A stretch of DNA of 52,092 nucleotides. Source: Ruminococcus sp. (GTDB lineage Bacteria; Bacillota; Clostridia; Oscillospirales; Ruminococcaceae). Each line of letters opens with the position of its first letter. Position 1 is the first letter of the stretch. Of this stretch, positions 14,813 to 22,542 are shown one piece after another. Below the pieces are notes generated by a model. That model was not told the DNA's origin. It saw nothing but the letters and a program-made list of their open reading frames with translations, and ran no database searches. Location: positions 1 to 52,092 of the forward strand of contig JAJBSV010000007.1 in NCBI GenBank assembly GCA_020861185.1, written 5' to 3'. Both the position numbers and the translations under genes were made by a program.

Positions 14813-15325
14813 ATGAACGCACTAATAGTAATAGACATGCAAAATGACTTCATCGACGGGGCTTTGGGGACTGCGGAGGCGGTCGCTATAGTCCCGAACG
14901 TCAAAAAGAAAGTTTCGGAGTATCTCTCTTCCGGCGGGACGGTCATCTACACCCGCGACACCCACACCGAAGACTATCTCTCCACTCAGGAGGGCAAGAA
15001 CCTGCCCGTCGTCCACTGCGTCAGGGGCACCGAGGGTTGGGAGATTGCGGACGGAGTTTATGCTGACGGTTGCAAAATCGTCGACAAGCCGTCGTTCGGC
15101 TCGACGGAGCTTCCGAAGGTGCTTGCCGGGATACCGAACCTCGAGTCAATCGAGCTCATCGGGCTCTGCACCGACATCTGCGTCATCTCAAACGCAATGA
15201 TTCTCAAGGCGGCGTTCCCGGAGGTACCGATAACCGTCGACAGCTCCTGCTGTGCCGGCGTGAGCCCCGAAAGCCACAAAAACGCCCTTAAGGCGATGGC
15301 GGTCTGCCAGATAAAAATCGCATAA
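14813..15325 (+). CDS. Isochorismatase/nicotinamidase-family cysteine hydrolase
   Basis: 170 aa from the ATG at 14813 (GGAGG upstream; earlier in-frame starts lack one). It has the triad of the family: Asp8 in LIVIDMQNDF, a lysine in KIVDKPSF (Lys92), and Cys123 in GLCTDICVISNA. Asp49, His51 and His68 (TRDTH and VVHC) match nicotinamidase metal ligands. It may deamidate nicotinamide for NAD salvage, but related hydrolases act on other amides. Confidence 0.88.
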   Translation: MNALIVIDMQNDFIDGALGTAEAVAIVPNVKKKVSEYLSSGGTVIYTRDTHTEDYLSTQEGKNLPVVHCVRGTEGWEIADGVYADGCKIVDKPSFGSTELPKVLAGIPNLESIELIGLCTDICVISNAMILKAAFPEVPITVDSSCCAGVSPESHKNALKAMAVCQIKIA

Positions 15326-15331
15326 GAAAAA

Positions 15332-15364
15332 CCCGTGTAGACTATCCTGCACGGGATATTTTTG
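15332..15364. terminator. Intrinsic terminator between convergent genes
   Basis: CCCGTG (15332-15337) pairs with CACGGG (15350-15355), followed by ATATTTTTG. It ends the isochorismatase transcript and overlaps the last codons of the convergent membrane-protein gene. Confidence 0.65.
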
Positions 15365-15965
15365 TCATAAGAAGCCTGATTGTAATCACGAGGACCAAGG
15401 CATACATCGCCCCGCTTGTGATTGCGGACAGAGTCAGCATACTTTCTGCGCCGCCGTTCACCATGATGAGCGTATTTTGTAGCGACAGCACCGACACAAT
15501 CGCATCAATAAGGCTTATCGCCCGAAGCTCGGAAATAAGGATGTTCCCCGAGCTTCTTTTCTTTTTGCTCCCAAAATTCACCGACGCCATGATTATCTTG
15601 TAGGTCGTATACGCCGCCATCGCAATCGCCGGAATCTTGCCCATCGTGACCGGCTTCTCGAACATAACCATGAGCGCAATCGGGCATATGAGAGCGATAT
15701 TGAGGAGCAAGAGAAACGCCGAGCTAACCCGAAACGTCCGAAGCCTTACCCTGCTTTTTCGCTCAGAGATAAGAATTATCCCACGAATCAATGTAAGCAG
15801 TATATAATAAATTGCAATGCTCCCATGCCAAAGGGAGCCCTGCGCTATCCCGAGATAGCCGTTATATACGGCAAACAGCACGGTTATCCCAAGCGACAGC
15901 CATGCCCCCGAAAAGGTCTTAAATTCATAGTCGGTGCGGTATTTTTCGATAAAGCTATTTCCCAT
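15342..15965 (-). CDS. Multi-pass membrane protein, unknown function
   Basis: 207 aa from the ATG at 15965, with GGAGGG upstream inside the end of the TetR gene. About six hydrophobic segments can be seen, for example GAWLSLGITVLFAVYNGYLG, IAIYYILLTLIRGIILI, AFLLLLNIALICPIALMVM and YALVLVITIRLLM. The family is not recognised. It overlaps the TetR gene by 11 nt, so the two are cotranscribed, and it may be controlled by or act with that regulator. Confidence 0.75.
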   Translation of the reverse strand: MGNSFIEKYRTDYEFKTFSGAWLSLGITVLFAVYNGYLGIAQGSLWHGSIAIYYILLTLIRGIILISERKSRVRLRTFRVSSAFLLLLNIALICPIALMVMFEKPVTMGKIPAIAMAAYTTYKIIMASVNFGSKKKRSSGNILISELRAISLIDAIVSVLSLQNTLIMVNGGAESMLTLSAITSGAMYALVLVITIRLLMTKISRAG

Positions 15966-16554
15966 ACTTTCCGCCCTCCGACAATACGCAATCTTCAATT
16001 ACGGCAGCTATCTCTTCGACAGAATCGGTGCAGTCATTCAGCAACCAACGCTTTACTATCGCCATGATGCCTTCTATATAATAGTCGATATAGTATCGGT
16101 GACGCTCCTTTGGAACATCGAATCTCATAAGAATCGGCTCGATAACCCGATTTTTCAGGTACTCATATTTCTCGTCAGCCCGGACAGCATAAGGATTTCG
16201 GAAAGTCGCCCGATATACAGCCTTGTTTTCTTGTATGAACCGAAGATATGGCAATAGTTGTCTCTCGTTAATCAGAACCAACTCGCTCAGCTCCACGCCG
16301 GAAATCTTCTCAGCAAAGTCTTCGTCGCTCTCATCAAAATACTGCGAAAACCGCTTATCAATCATCTCCGCCGTCTCATCCAGTAAATCCGAGATGGTCT
16401 CATAGTGAAGATAAAAGGTTGAGCGGTTGACGCCTGCTCTCTCGCATATCTCTTTCACGGTGATGAACTCGAGATCTTTTCGCTCCAAGAGTTGAAGCAA
16501 AGCCTCGTCCATAAGAAGGGCGGTATTGAAATATTTGCTTTCCGATTTGTTCAT
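15955..16554 (-). CDS. TetR-family transcriptional regulator
   Basis: 199 aa from the ATG at 16554. The helix-turn-helix is clear (FITVKEICERAGVNRSTFYL, then HYETISDLLDE), and the C-terminal half (DYYIEGIMAIVKRWL) resembles the DhaS-like TetR group. Ligand and targets are unknown. Neighbouring small membrane-protein genes on both sides, on the same strand, are natural candidates. A longer reading frame upstream runs out of frame through the 120-aa gene and was not used. Confidence 0.9.
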   Translation of the reverse strand: MNKSESKYFNTALLMDEALLQLLERKDLEFITVKEICERAGVNRSTFYLHYETISDLLDETAEMIDKRFSQYFDESDEDFAEKISGVELSELVLINERQLLPYLRFIQENKAVYRATFRNPYAVRADEKYEYLKNRVIEPILMRFDVPKERHRYYIDYYIEGIMAIVKRWLLNDCTDSVEEIAAVIEDCVLSEGGKYGK

Positions 16555-16580
16555 ATTGCCACCGCCCTTTCTAAAAAACT

Positions 16581-16943
16581 TTATTCCGCCTTGTCGCTTA
16601 TCTCTTTTGCAAGCCTCAAGATGTCCGAAGCATACTGCTTCTTGCCGCTCTCGAGAAGTCTCTTGTAGATGGGATAATTGACGCTCACGCCGATGATTCC
16701 GATAACGCCGATGACGATTCCCAAGACCATCATTAGTGTTGTTCCTCCGCCGATAACACCCATGGCAAGGCACATTCCGACGCCAAGTACCAAGGTCATA
16801 ACAATTCCGAAGGTATAGGTGAAAATGCAAGCCTTGCTTCTTGCCTTCCAATCCAGCTTTTTCAGTGCAACAACCTTTGAAGTGTCCTTCGGCGCATACT
16901 CTTTGGCAATAGATTCCGCATAAATTTTGTCTGTGTTCATCAT
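16581..16943 (-). CDS. Small membrane protein, unknown function
   Basis: 120 aa with a charged N terminus (about 1-38), two hydrophobic segments (about 39-62 and 68-92, Gly/Met/Val-rich) and a charged helical C terminus. AGGAG lies 6 nt before the ATG, and a TATAAT lies on the minus strand at about 16988-16993. It precedes the TetR gene by 26 nt and probably forms an operon with it. Family not recognised. Confidence 0.75.
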   Translation of the reverse strand: MMNTDKIYAESIAKEYAPKDTSKVVALKKLDWKARSKACIFTYTFGIVMTLVLGVGMCLAMGVIGGGTTLMMVLGIVIGVIGIIGVSVNYPIYKRLLESGKKQYASDILRLAKEISDKAE

Positions 16944-17052
16944 AAAAGTCTCCTAAACATTAATTTCAGCTCTGCTGATGATTTTATTATAGGAGATTTC
17001 ATGGGAGAACTGAACAACACGGATTCATTTTTGTGTTGAGTTGAGAAGCTAA

Positions 17053-17934
17053 TTACTCTGTGATTGTCTGCATAGCCCCGAGATACGCCGCCGACGCCCT
17101 CGAGAATACCTGATACTTCTTCCAGACGAAGTATAAATCCGATTCCCATGTGGGGCTTACCGGCTTGAAGCAGAGACCGCTGTCTCCTGATGTGTTTATG
17201 AGCCTGTCAAGCCCGATGAGATAGCCGAAGCCCGATTTCACGAACCGCGAAGCGTTGTAAATCAGGTCATACTTGAGGACGATATTCAGCTCGTCCTCAC
17301 TGCGTTTAAGCCAGCGGAACATTTCGCCGGTTTTCGAAGCCTGTTGCGAGACGATGAGCGGTTTGTCCCAGAGGTCCTCCGCCGTTATGCAGTCCTTTCC
17401 CGCAAGCGGGCTGCCGTCCCGCATGAGCACTCCCCAAGTGTCTTTCGTGGGGAGGCGGATATAGTCGTACTTTTCAAACCCTGTCGGCTCAGCAACCAGA
17501 AGCCCGAAGTCAATCAGCCCCTTGTCAAGCCTTTCGGCGACCTGCTCGCCGTCTCCGGCATAGATGTGATAGTGAATATTCGGGTACTTCTTCTGGAGCT
17601 CACAGGCGGCATCCGCCAGGTAAGAAATTGCCTCCGACTCCCCACCTCCGATATAGACATCGCCGCTGATGTCGTAATCGGAGGAAATCATCTCGTTTTT
17701 CGTCTTCTCCATCAAATCTATAAGCTCCTCGGCACGTCCCCGAAGAAGCATGCCGTCGTCCGTCAGGGTGACTTTTCTGCTCCCACGGATAAATAACTGC
17801 TTCCCGAGCTCGTCCTCAAGATCTTTAATTGCCCTCGAAAGCGGCGGCTGTGTCATGTGAAGCGTCTCGGCGGCTTTTGTGATGCTCTCTTCCCGGGCAA
17901 CCGCTAAGAAATATTGAAGCGACCGTATGTCCAT
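17053..17934 (-). CDS. LysR-family transcriptional regulator
   Basis: 293 aa from the ATG at 17934 (GGAGGG upstream). The winged helix-turn-helix covers residues 1-60 (SLQYFLAVAREESITKAAET, then MTQPPLSRAIKDLE). The substrate-binding domain follows. It is divergent from the flavodoxin-aldo/keto reductase lipoprotein gene with about 140 nt between them, the classic layout for a LysR regulator controlling its neighbour. The inducer is unknown. Confidence 0.93.
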   Translation of the reverse strand: MDIRSLQYFLAVAREESITKAAETLHMTQPPLSRAIKDLEDELGKQLFIRGSRKVTLTDDGMLLRGRAEELIDLMEKTKNEMISSDYDISGDVYIGGGESEAISYLADAACELQKKYPNIHYHIYAGDGEQVAERLDKGLIDFGLLVAEPTGFEKYDYIRLPTKDTWGVLMRDGSPLAGKDCITAEDLWDKPLIVSQQASKTGEMFRWLKRSEDELNIVLKYDLIYNASRFVKSGFGYLIGLDRLINTSGDSGLCFKPVSPTWESDLYFVWKKYQVFSRASAAYLGAMQTITE

Positions 17935-17953
17935 TGCTATCCCTCCTGCATCT

Positions 17954-17982
17954 ATTTTATCACAACATTCCATACTTTTCAA
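17954..17982 (-). promoter_or_regulatory. Promoter of the LysR gene
   Basis: Minus strand: -35 TTGAAA (17977-17982), a 17-nt spacer, -10 TAAAAT (17954-17959). The region 17983-18009 between the divergent promoters is AT-rich with ATATAATATAC-like symmetry and could hold a LysR site. Confidence 0.65.
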
Positions 17983-18009
17983 GTATATATCCCGATATAA
18001 TATACATAT

Positions 18010-18038
18010 TTGATATTGCGAGGGCGCTGTGTTATAAT
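18010..18038 (+). promoter_or_regulatory. Promoter of the flavodoxin-AKR lipoprotein gene
   Basis: Plus strand: -35 TTGATA (18010-18015), a 17-nt spacer, -10 TATAAT (18033-18038). Confidence 0.7.
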
Positions 18039-18076
18039 AATATTGACCCAAAAATATTGATATGGAGGTAATAGCG

Positions 18077-19588
18077 ATGAAGAAGTTTGTTGCCCTGTTG
18101 CTTTCAGCAATTCTGCTCTCAGCCCTTTTGCTCACTTCCTGCGGTGCGGAAACCGTTTCGGAAGAGCAAACCGACGCAGTCACCAAAGCCACAACTGAAC
18201 CTACAAACGAAACTACTGATGCCACAGAACCCGAGCCGGAAGCCGAACTTCCTGAAGCCTCAGGCGGCAAAATCCTCGTCGCCTATTTTTCCTGCACCAA
18301 CACCACCGAGCAAATAGCCGAATGGATTGCCGACTATACCGGCGCAGACGTTTACGAGATAGTCGCCGCCGACCCGTATACCGACGAAGACCTCCAATAC
18401 TACGCCGGCGGTCGGGCAGACCAAGAGCAGAGCGACGACTCAGCCCGTCCCGAAATCTCGGGTTCGGTTGAAAATATCGAAGATTACGACGTAATTTTCC
18501 TCGGCTACCCCATCTGGCACGGTCAGGCGCCGAAGATAATCTATACTTTCCTTGAAAGCTATGATTTCGGAAATATCACCATCATCCCCTTCTGCACCTC
18601 GCACAGTAGCGGCATCGGCTCGAGTGCCGAAAACCTCCACTCGCTCGTCTCCGATTCCGTTACATGGGACGACGGCAGACGCTTCTCCGGCGATGCTACG
18701 GAAAGCGATGTTATCGAGTGGGTTGAGAGCTTGGATTTACCGGAAAGCGAGGCAAGCGAAATGTCCGAAGTTGGCGTATTTAACTTTGAAACTAAAACAG
18801 TTTTACTCAACAGTGGCTACGAAATGCCGATTATGGGTCTCGGGACCTATAGCCTTTCGGACGAAGAGTGCGCAGTGTCAATCGCCGCACTTCTTGAAGC
18901 CGGAGGACGGCTCATCGACACCGCCTACATGTACGGCAACGAAGCCGCAGTCGGTGAAGCAATCCGTAATTCCGACGTCCCTCGTGAAGAGATTTTCGTC
19001 ATCACGAAGCTCTATCCGACGCAGTATTCCTACGCCGCAGAGGCAATCGACGACGCACTTGAGCGGATGGGGCTTGACTATATTGACATGATAATTCTTC
19101 ACCACCCGGGCGACGGCGACGTGGAGGCTTATCTCGCCCTTGAACAGGCGGTCGCCGACGGCAAGGTCCGCTCAATCGGTCTTTCAAACTGGTATGTCGA
19201 AGAGCTTGAAGAGTTCCTGCCGCAGGTCAACATCACTCCTGCCCTCGTTCAGAACGAAATCCACCCCTATTATCAGGAAAACGACGTCATCCCCTATATC
19301 CAGAGCCTCGGAATCGTCGTTCAGGGTTGGTATCCTCTCGGCGGAAGAGGTCACACATCGGAGCTTCTTAACGATGAGACGATTGTCGCCATTGCCGAAG
19401 CCCACGGCGTTTCCTCGGCGCAGGTGATTCTTCGGTGGAATCTCCAGAAAGGCGTAGTCGTAATCCCCGGTTCAAGCGACCCGGACCATATAAGAGAGAA
19501 TCTCGACCTGTTCGGCTTCGAGCTCACGGACGAGGAAATGGACGCTATCAACGCACTCGACAGAAACGAAAAACACGACTGGTATTGA
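18077..19588 (+). CDS. Lipoprotein fusion of flavodoxin and aldo/keto reductase domains
   Basis: 503 aa. A lipoprotein signal peptide ends at LLTSC (Cys22), followed by a Thr/Glu/Pro-rich linker to about residue 62. A flavodoxin-type domain (about 64-215, with the FMN-phosphate loop SCTNTTEQIA and YPIWHGQAP) comes next. The aldo/keto reductase domain (about 235-503) has the catalytic tetrad Asp281, Tyr286, Lys311 and His342. Joining both in one membrane-anchored protein is unusual, since aldo/keto reductases need NADPH, which is not found outside the cell. GGAGG sits 8 nt before the ATG. The divergent LysR gene probably regulates it. Confidence 0.88.
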   Translation: MKKFVALLLSAILLSALLLTSCGAETVSEEQTDAVTKATTEPTNETTDATEPEPEAELPEASGGKILVAYFSCTNTTEQIAEWIADYTGADVYEIVAADPYTDEDLQYYAGGRADQEQSDDSARPEISGSVENIEDYDVIFLGYPIWHGQAPKIIYTFLESYDFGNITIIPFCTSHSSGIGSSAENLHSLVSDSVTWDDGRRFSGDATESDVIEWVESLDLPESEASEMSEVGVFNFETKTVLLNSGYEMPIMGLGTYSLSDEECAVSIAALLEAGGRLIDTAYMYGNEAAVGEAIRNSDVPREEIFVITKLYPTQYSYAAEAIDDALERMGLDYIDMIILHHPGDGDVEAYLALEQAVADGKVRSIGLSNWYVEELEEFLPQVNITPALVQNEIHPYYQENDVIPYIQSLGIVVQGWYPLGGRGHTSELLNDETIVAIAEAHGVSSAQVILRWNLQKGVVVIPGSSDPDHIRENLDLFGFELTDEEMDAINALDRNEKHDWY

Positions 19589-19614
19589 CGCATATCGCAT
19601 AATTTTGCTATAAT
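19585..19614 (+). promoter_or_regulatory. Promoter of the Fe-alcohol dehydrogenase gene
   Basis: Plus strand: -35 TTGACG (19585-19590, overlapping the stop of the upstream gene), an 18-nt spacer, -10 TATAAT (19609-19614). Confidence 0.6.
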
Positions 19615-19648
19615 AATCTCAACAATAAATACAAACGGAGGTATACAC

Positions 19649-20821
19649 ATGAACGACTTTATTTTCCACAATCCCGACAAGGTTTATTTCGGCAAGAGCC
19701 ATCTTAAGAATCTGCCGGCGGAGCTCAAGGCTTTCGGCAACAAGGTTCTCCTCGTCTACGGTGGGGGCTCAATCAAGCGCAACGGGCTTTATGACGAAAT
19801 AGTCACTCTCTGCAAAGATAACGGCATCGAGCTCTTCGAGCTTTCGGGAGTCGAGCCGAACCCGAGGCATTCCACCGCCAACAAAGGTGCGGAAATCTGC
19901 AAGCGCGAAGGAATTGACGTTGTGCTTGCGGCAGGCGGCGGCTCCACCATCGACTGCGCCAAGGGCGTTGCGGCGGCGGCAAAGACCGAGGGTGGTGACG
20001 TCTGGAAGCTCGTTTCCGGCGGAGTCTGGATCACCGATGCTCTCCCCGTCGTTGCGATTCTCACGAACGCCGCGACCGGCTCCGAAATGGACGCCTGGGC
20101 GGTCATCTCCAACATGGATACGAACGAAAAAATCGGTCTCGGCGGCTCGGCGCTCATCCCGAGGGTTGCTTTCGAGAACCCCGAGTATAGCTACACTCTG
20201 CCGTCCTACCAGACCGCTTGCGGAGCGTTCGACATCTTCAACCACGTCTTAGACAACTACTACCTTGCCGGAGATGCGACTTTCGATCTCTTGCTTGAGA
20301 TGCAGGAGGCGGTCATGCGCTCGGTCGTCAAGTGGGCGCCGATTGCTATGAAGGAGCCGGAGAACTACGAGGCGAGAGCCAACCTGATGTGGGCGTCCTC
20401 GATGGCACTCAATACCATTCTTGACGGCGGAACCGTCCACGGCTGTGCCTGCCACGCGATGGAGCACGAGCTCTCCGCTTACTACGACATCACCCACGGT
20501 CACGGCTTGGCAATCCTCACTCCCCGCTGGCTGACCTACATTCTGGATGAAGAGACCGCTCCCGCAATCCAGCGCTTCGGCGTAACCGTTTTCGGGGTTG
20601 AGCCCTCCCTCGAGCCAATGGACGGCGCCAAGAAGGCAATCGAAGCCTGCTCGAAGTTCTGCTTCGAGACCCTGGGCTTAAAGCCGAATCTTAGTGACCT
20701 CGGAATCGACACCACCCATTTCAAGGCAATGGCAGAGCACGCCTGCGCCGGCGGCGTCATCACCGGGCTTAAAAATCTTAGTCCCGCAGATGTCGAAAAG
20801 ATTTACGAAATGTGCCTGTAA
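19649..20821 (+). CDS. Iron-containing alcohol dehydrogenase (butanol dehydrogenase type)
   Basis: 390 aa, the usual length. NAD(P) binding is shown by AAGGGSTIDCAKG, and the metal site by Asp/His in FDIFNHVLD and the histidines of CHAMEHELSAYYDITHGHG. The sequence falls with NADPH-dependent butanol dehydrogenases (BdhA, YqhD), which reduce aldehydes to alcohols. A Shine-Dalgarno GGAGG precedes the ATG. It follows the aldo/keto reductase fusion by 60 nt on the same strand, so both may serve aldehyde handling. Confidence 0.93.
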   Translation: MNDFIFHNPDKVYFGKSHLKNLPAELKAFGNKVLLVYGGGSIKRNGLYDEIVTLCKDNGIELFELSGVEPNPRHSTANKGAEICKREGIDVVLAAGGGSTIDCAKGVAAAAKTEGGDVWKLVSGGVWITDALPVVAILTNAATGSEMDAWAVISNMDTNEKIGLGGSALIPRVAFENPEYSYTLPSYQTACGAFDIFNHVLDNYYLAGDATFDLLLEMQEAVMRSVVKWAPIAMKEPENYEARANLMWASSMALNTILDGGTVHGCACHAMEHELSAYYDITHGHGLAILTPRWLTYILDEETAPAIQRFGVTVFGVEPSLEPMDGAKKAIEACSKFCFETLGLKPNLSDLGIDTTHFKAMAEHACAGGVITGLKNLSPADVEKIYEMCL

Positions 20822-20843
20822 GATAGTTTCTTCCACGAGCAAT

Positions 20844-20897
20844 CCCACTCCGAAAAAATGCACTCAAATGCAAATTTTCGGAGCGGGATTTATTTTT
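20844..20897 (+). terminator. Terminator of the alcohol dehydrogenase gene
   Basis: CCC-A-CTCCGAAAA pairs with TTTTCGGAG-C-GGG (one mismatch), followed by ATTTATTTTT. The loop and lower stem contain one of the three related motifs found around the ATPase gene. Confidence 0.75.
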
Positions 20898-20900
20898 ATG

Positions 20901-20929
20901 TTGACATTTTGCGTAAAATCGGGTATACT
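20901..20929 (+). promoter_or_regulatory. Promoter of the DUF4143 ATPase gene
   Basis: Plus strand: -35 TTGACA (20901-20906), a 17-nt spacer, -10 TATACT (20924-20929). Confidence 0.75.
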
Positions 20930-20937
20930 ATTGTTAC

Positions 20938-20967
20938 GAAAAAACGCATTTATATGCAATTTTTCGG
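20938..20967. repeat. Palindromic motif at the ATPase transcription start, related to two nearby copies
   Basis: CGAAAAA-AC-GCAT-TTAT-ATGC-AA-TTTTTCG folds into a hairpin at or just after the transcription start. Closely similar 29- to 30-nt motifs lie at 20851-20880 (in the preceding terminator) and, more degenerate, at 22224-22252 (just after the ATPase stop). It could be an operator, an mRNA-end element or a cassette boundary. Confidence 0.55.
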
Positions 20968-20981
20968 AACAGGAGGGTACC

Positions 20982-22220
20982 ATGGAACCAATTAAACGTG
21001 ATTTGTATCTTAATAGGCTCATCGACCGCCGTGAGAACGGACTTATAAAAGTCATAACCGGCATTCGCAGATGCGGAAAGTCGTATCTTTTGTTCAATCT
21101 CTACTACAACTGGCTCGTAAGCTCAGGTGTTACTGCTGACAGAATTATCCGAATCCCTTTGGATGACGATGATTTTTCGGAGCTTAAGGAAAGTAAAGGC
21201 CTCAGCGCATATATAAAAGAAAAACTGACCGACGATGGGATGTGGTATCTGTTTCTTGACGAGGTTCAGCTCTGCCAGGGCTTCGAGGGTGTTCTGAACG
21301 GGCTCAATCGACGGGATAACCTCGATATATACGTCACCGGCAGTAACTCGAAATTTCTCTCATCTGATATCCTGACCGAATTTCGCGGTCGCGGCGACGA
21401 AGTAAGGGTTTATCCTCTGTCTTTCTCCGAATACTTGTCCGCCTATCAGGGCGACAGGTACGACGCCTGGCGGGACTACTCAGCCTACGGTGGTCTCCCG
21501 AGAACCCTGAGCATGCAAAAGCCGGAGCTTAAGTCCCAATACCTGACTAATCTTTGCCGTGAGCTCTATTTCAAAGATATCGAAGACAGAAACAATCTAA
21601 AGGGCGATCAGGTGATGGAGGCGCTCGTGAAGATTCTCGCTTCATCAGTCGGCTCGCTGACCAATCCCTCAAAGCTTGCAAATACTTTTGTGAGTAATGG
21701 TATTTCTACCACCGATAAGACAATTTCAAGCTATATCGGTTATCTTATGGATGCGTTCTTCATAAATCGTGCCGAACGATATGATATCAAGGGTAAGAAA
21801 TACATTGCCTCACCGTTCAAATACTACTTCACAGATATCGGGCTTCGGAATGCCCAGCTTAACTTTCGCCAACAGGAAGTGACTCACATAATGGAGAACA
21901 TCATCTATAATGAGCTTTTGATTCGTGGCTTCAACGTCGATGTCGGGGTAGTTCCGATAAATGAAAATGGCACACGCAAGCAGCTTGAAGTGGACTTTGT
22001 CTGCAACTTGGCATCCAAACGTTACTATATCCAATCTGCCTATGCCATTCCCGACCAAGAAAAGCTCAGGCAAGAACAACGTTCCCTCGAATATACCGGC
22101 GACTTCTTCAAAAAGGTAATCATCACCGGTGACAATGCCTCCACTCACTACTCAGGCGACGGAATTCTTATCATGAACATTTTTGATTTTCTCTTGAATC
22201 AGAACAGTCTGGAAATTTAA
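20982..22220 (+). CDS. AAA-type ATPase with C-terminal DUF4143 domain
   Basis: 412 aa from the ATG at 20982 (AGGAGGG upstream). The N-terminal AAA domain has Walker A in VITGIRRCGKSYLL, Walker B in WYLFLDEVQ, and sensor VTGSNSKF. The C-terminal half (from about residue 200, with YFKDIEDRNN and later ENIIYNELLIRGFNVDVG, LEVDFVC) is a DUF4143/PD-(D/E)XK-like module. These proteins are common, often present in many copies per genome, and of unknown function. Gene and promoter stand alone, bracketed by related palindromic motifs. Confidence 0.92.
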   Translation: MEPIKRDLYLNRLIDRRENGLIKVITGIRRCGKSYLLFNLYYNWLVSSGVTADRIIRIPLDDDDFSELKESKGLSAYIKEKLTDDGMWYLFLDEVQLCQGFEGVLNGLNRRDNLDIYVTGSNSKFLSSDILTEFRGRGDEVRVYPLSFSEYLSAYQGDRYDAWRDYSAYGGLPRTLSMQKPELKSQYLTNLCRELYFKDIEDRNNLKGDQVMEALVKILASSVGSLTNPSKLANTFVSNGISTTDKTISSYIGYLMDAFFINRAERYDIKGKKYIASPFKYYFTDIGLRNAQLNFRQQEVTHIMENIIYNELLIRGFNVDVGVVPINENGTRKQLEVDFVCNLASKRYYIQSAYAIPDQEKLRQEQRSLEYTGDFFKKVIITGDNASTHYSGDGILIMNIFDFLLNQNSLEI

Positions 22221-22263
22221 CTCCGGAAAACTGCATTTCAACGCAATTTCCCGTAATGAAAAG

Positions 22264-22296
22264 CCGACCAAGGTCACCCTCGGTCGGTCTTTTTTG
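22264..22296 (+). terminator. Terminator after the ATPase gene
   Basis: CCGACC (22264-22269) pairs with GGTCGG (22282-22287), followed by TCTTTTTT. It overlaps the end of the convergent Arc-like gene. Confidence 0.75.
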
Positions 22297-22525
22297 CATT
22301 GGCAACGCCATTGGTATTGCCATTGGTATCACTCAAATCCACCTCAAGCGGCTTATCAATATCTCTCCCGACATAGCCGCCGGTTTTCCTTCTTTGCCGG
22401 ACGCATTCCGTGAGGAGGTATTCAATCTGCCCGTTGAGGGAGCGGAAATCGTCCTCAGCCCAGGCGGCGAGGTCGCTGTAGAGCTTCTCCGAAATCCTTA
22501 AAGGTACTGCTTTTTTATCAGCCAT
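22274..22525 (-). CDS. Arc-like ribbon-helix-helix DNA-binding protein
   Basis: 83 aa. The first 45 residues form a ribbon-helix-helix: a strand KKAVPLRIS, then helices [14 protein letters not shown] and [16 protein letters not shown] polar tail ([14 protein letters not shown]) follows. It lies 17 nt after the SPFH gene on the same strand and should be cotranscribed. A perfect palindrome next to the operon promoter (23629-23649) is the natural candidate for its binding site. Confidence 0.85.
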   Translation of the reverse strand: MADKKAVPLRISEKLYSDLAAWAEDDFRSLNGQIEYLLTECVRQRRKTGGYVGRDIDKPLEVDLSDTNGNTNGVANAKKTDRG

Positions 22526-22542
22526 CTGTCCTCAGTTCTTTC

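Noticed and set aside
16555-16851. A 99-residue N-terminal extension of the TetR protein
   Set aside because: It runs out of frame through the 120-aa gene. The ATG at 16554 has a suitable ribosome binding site and begins the normal TetR fold.
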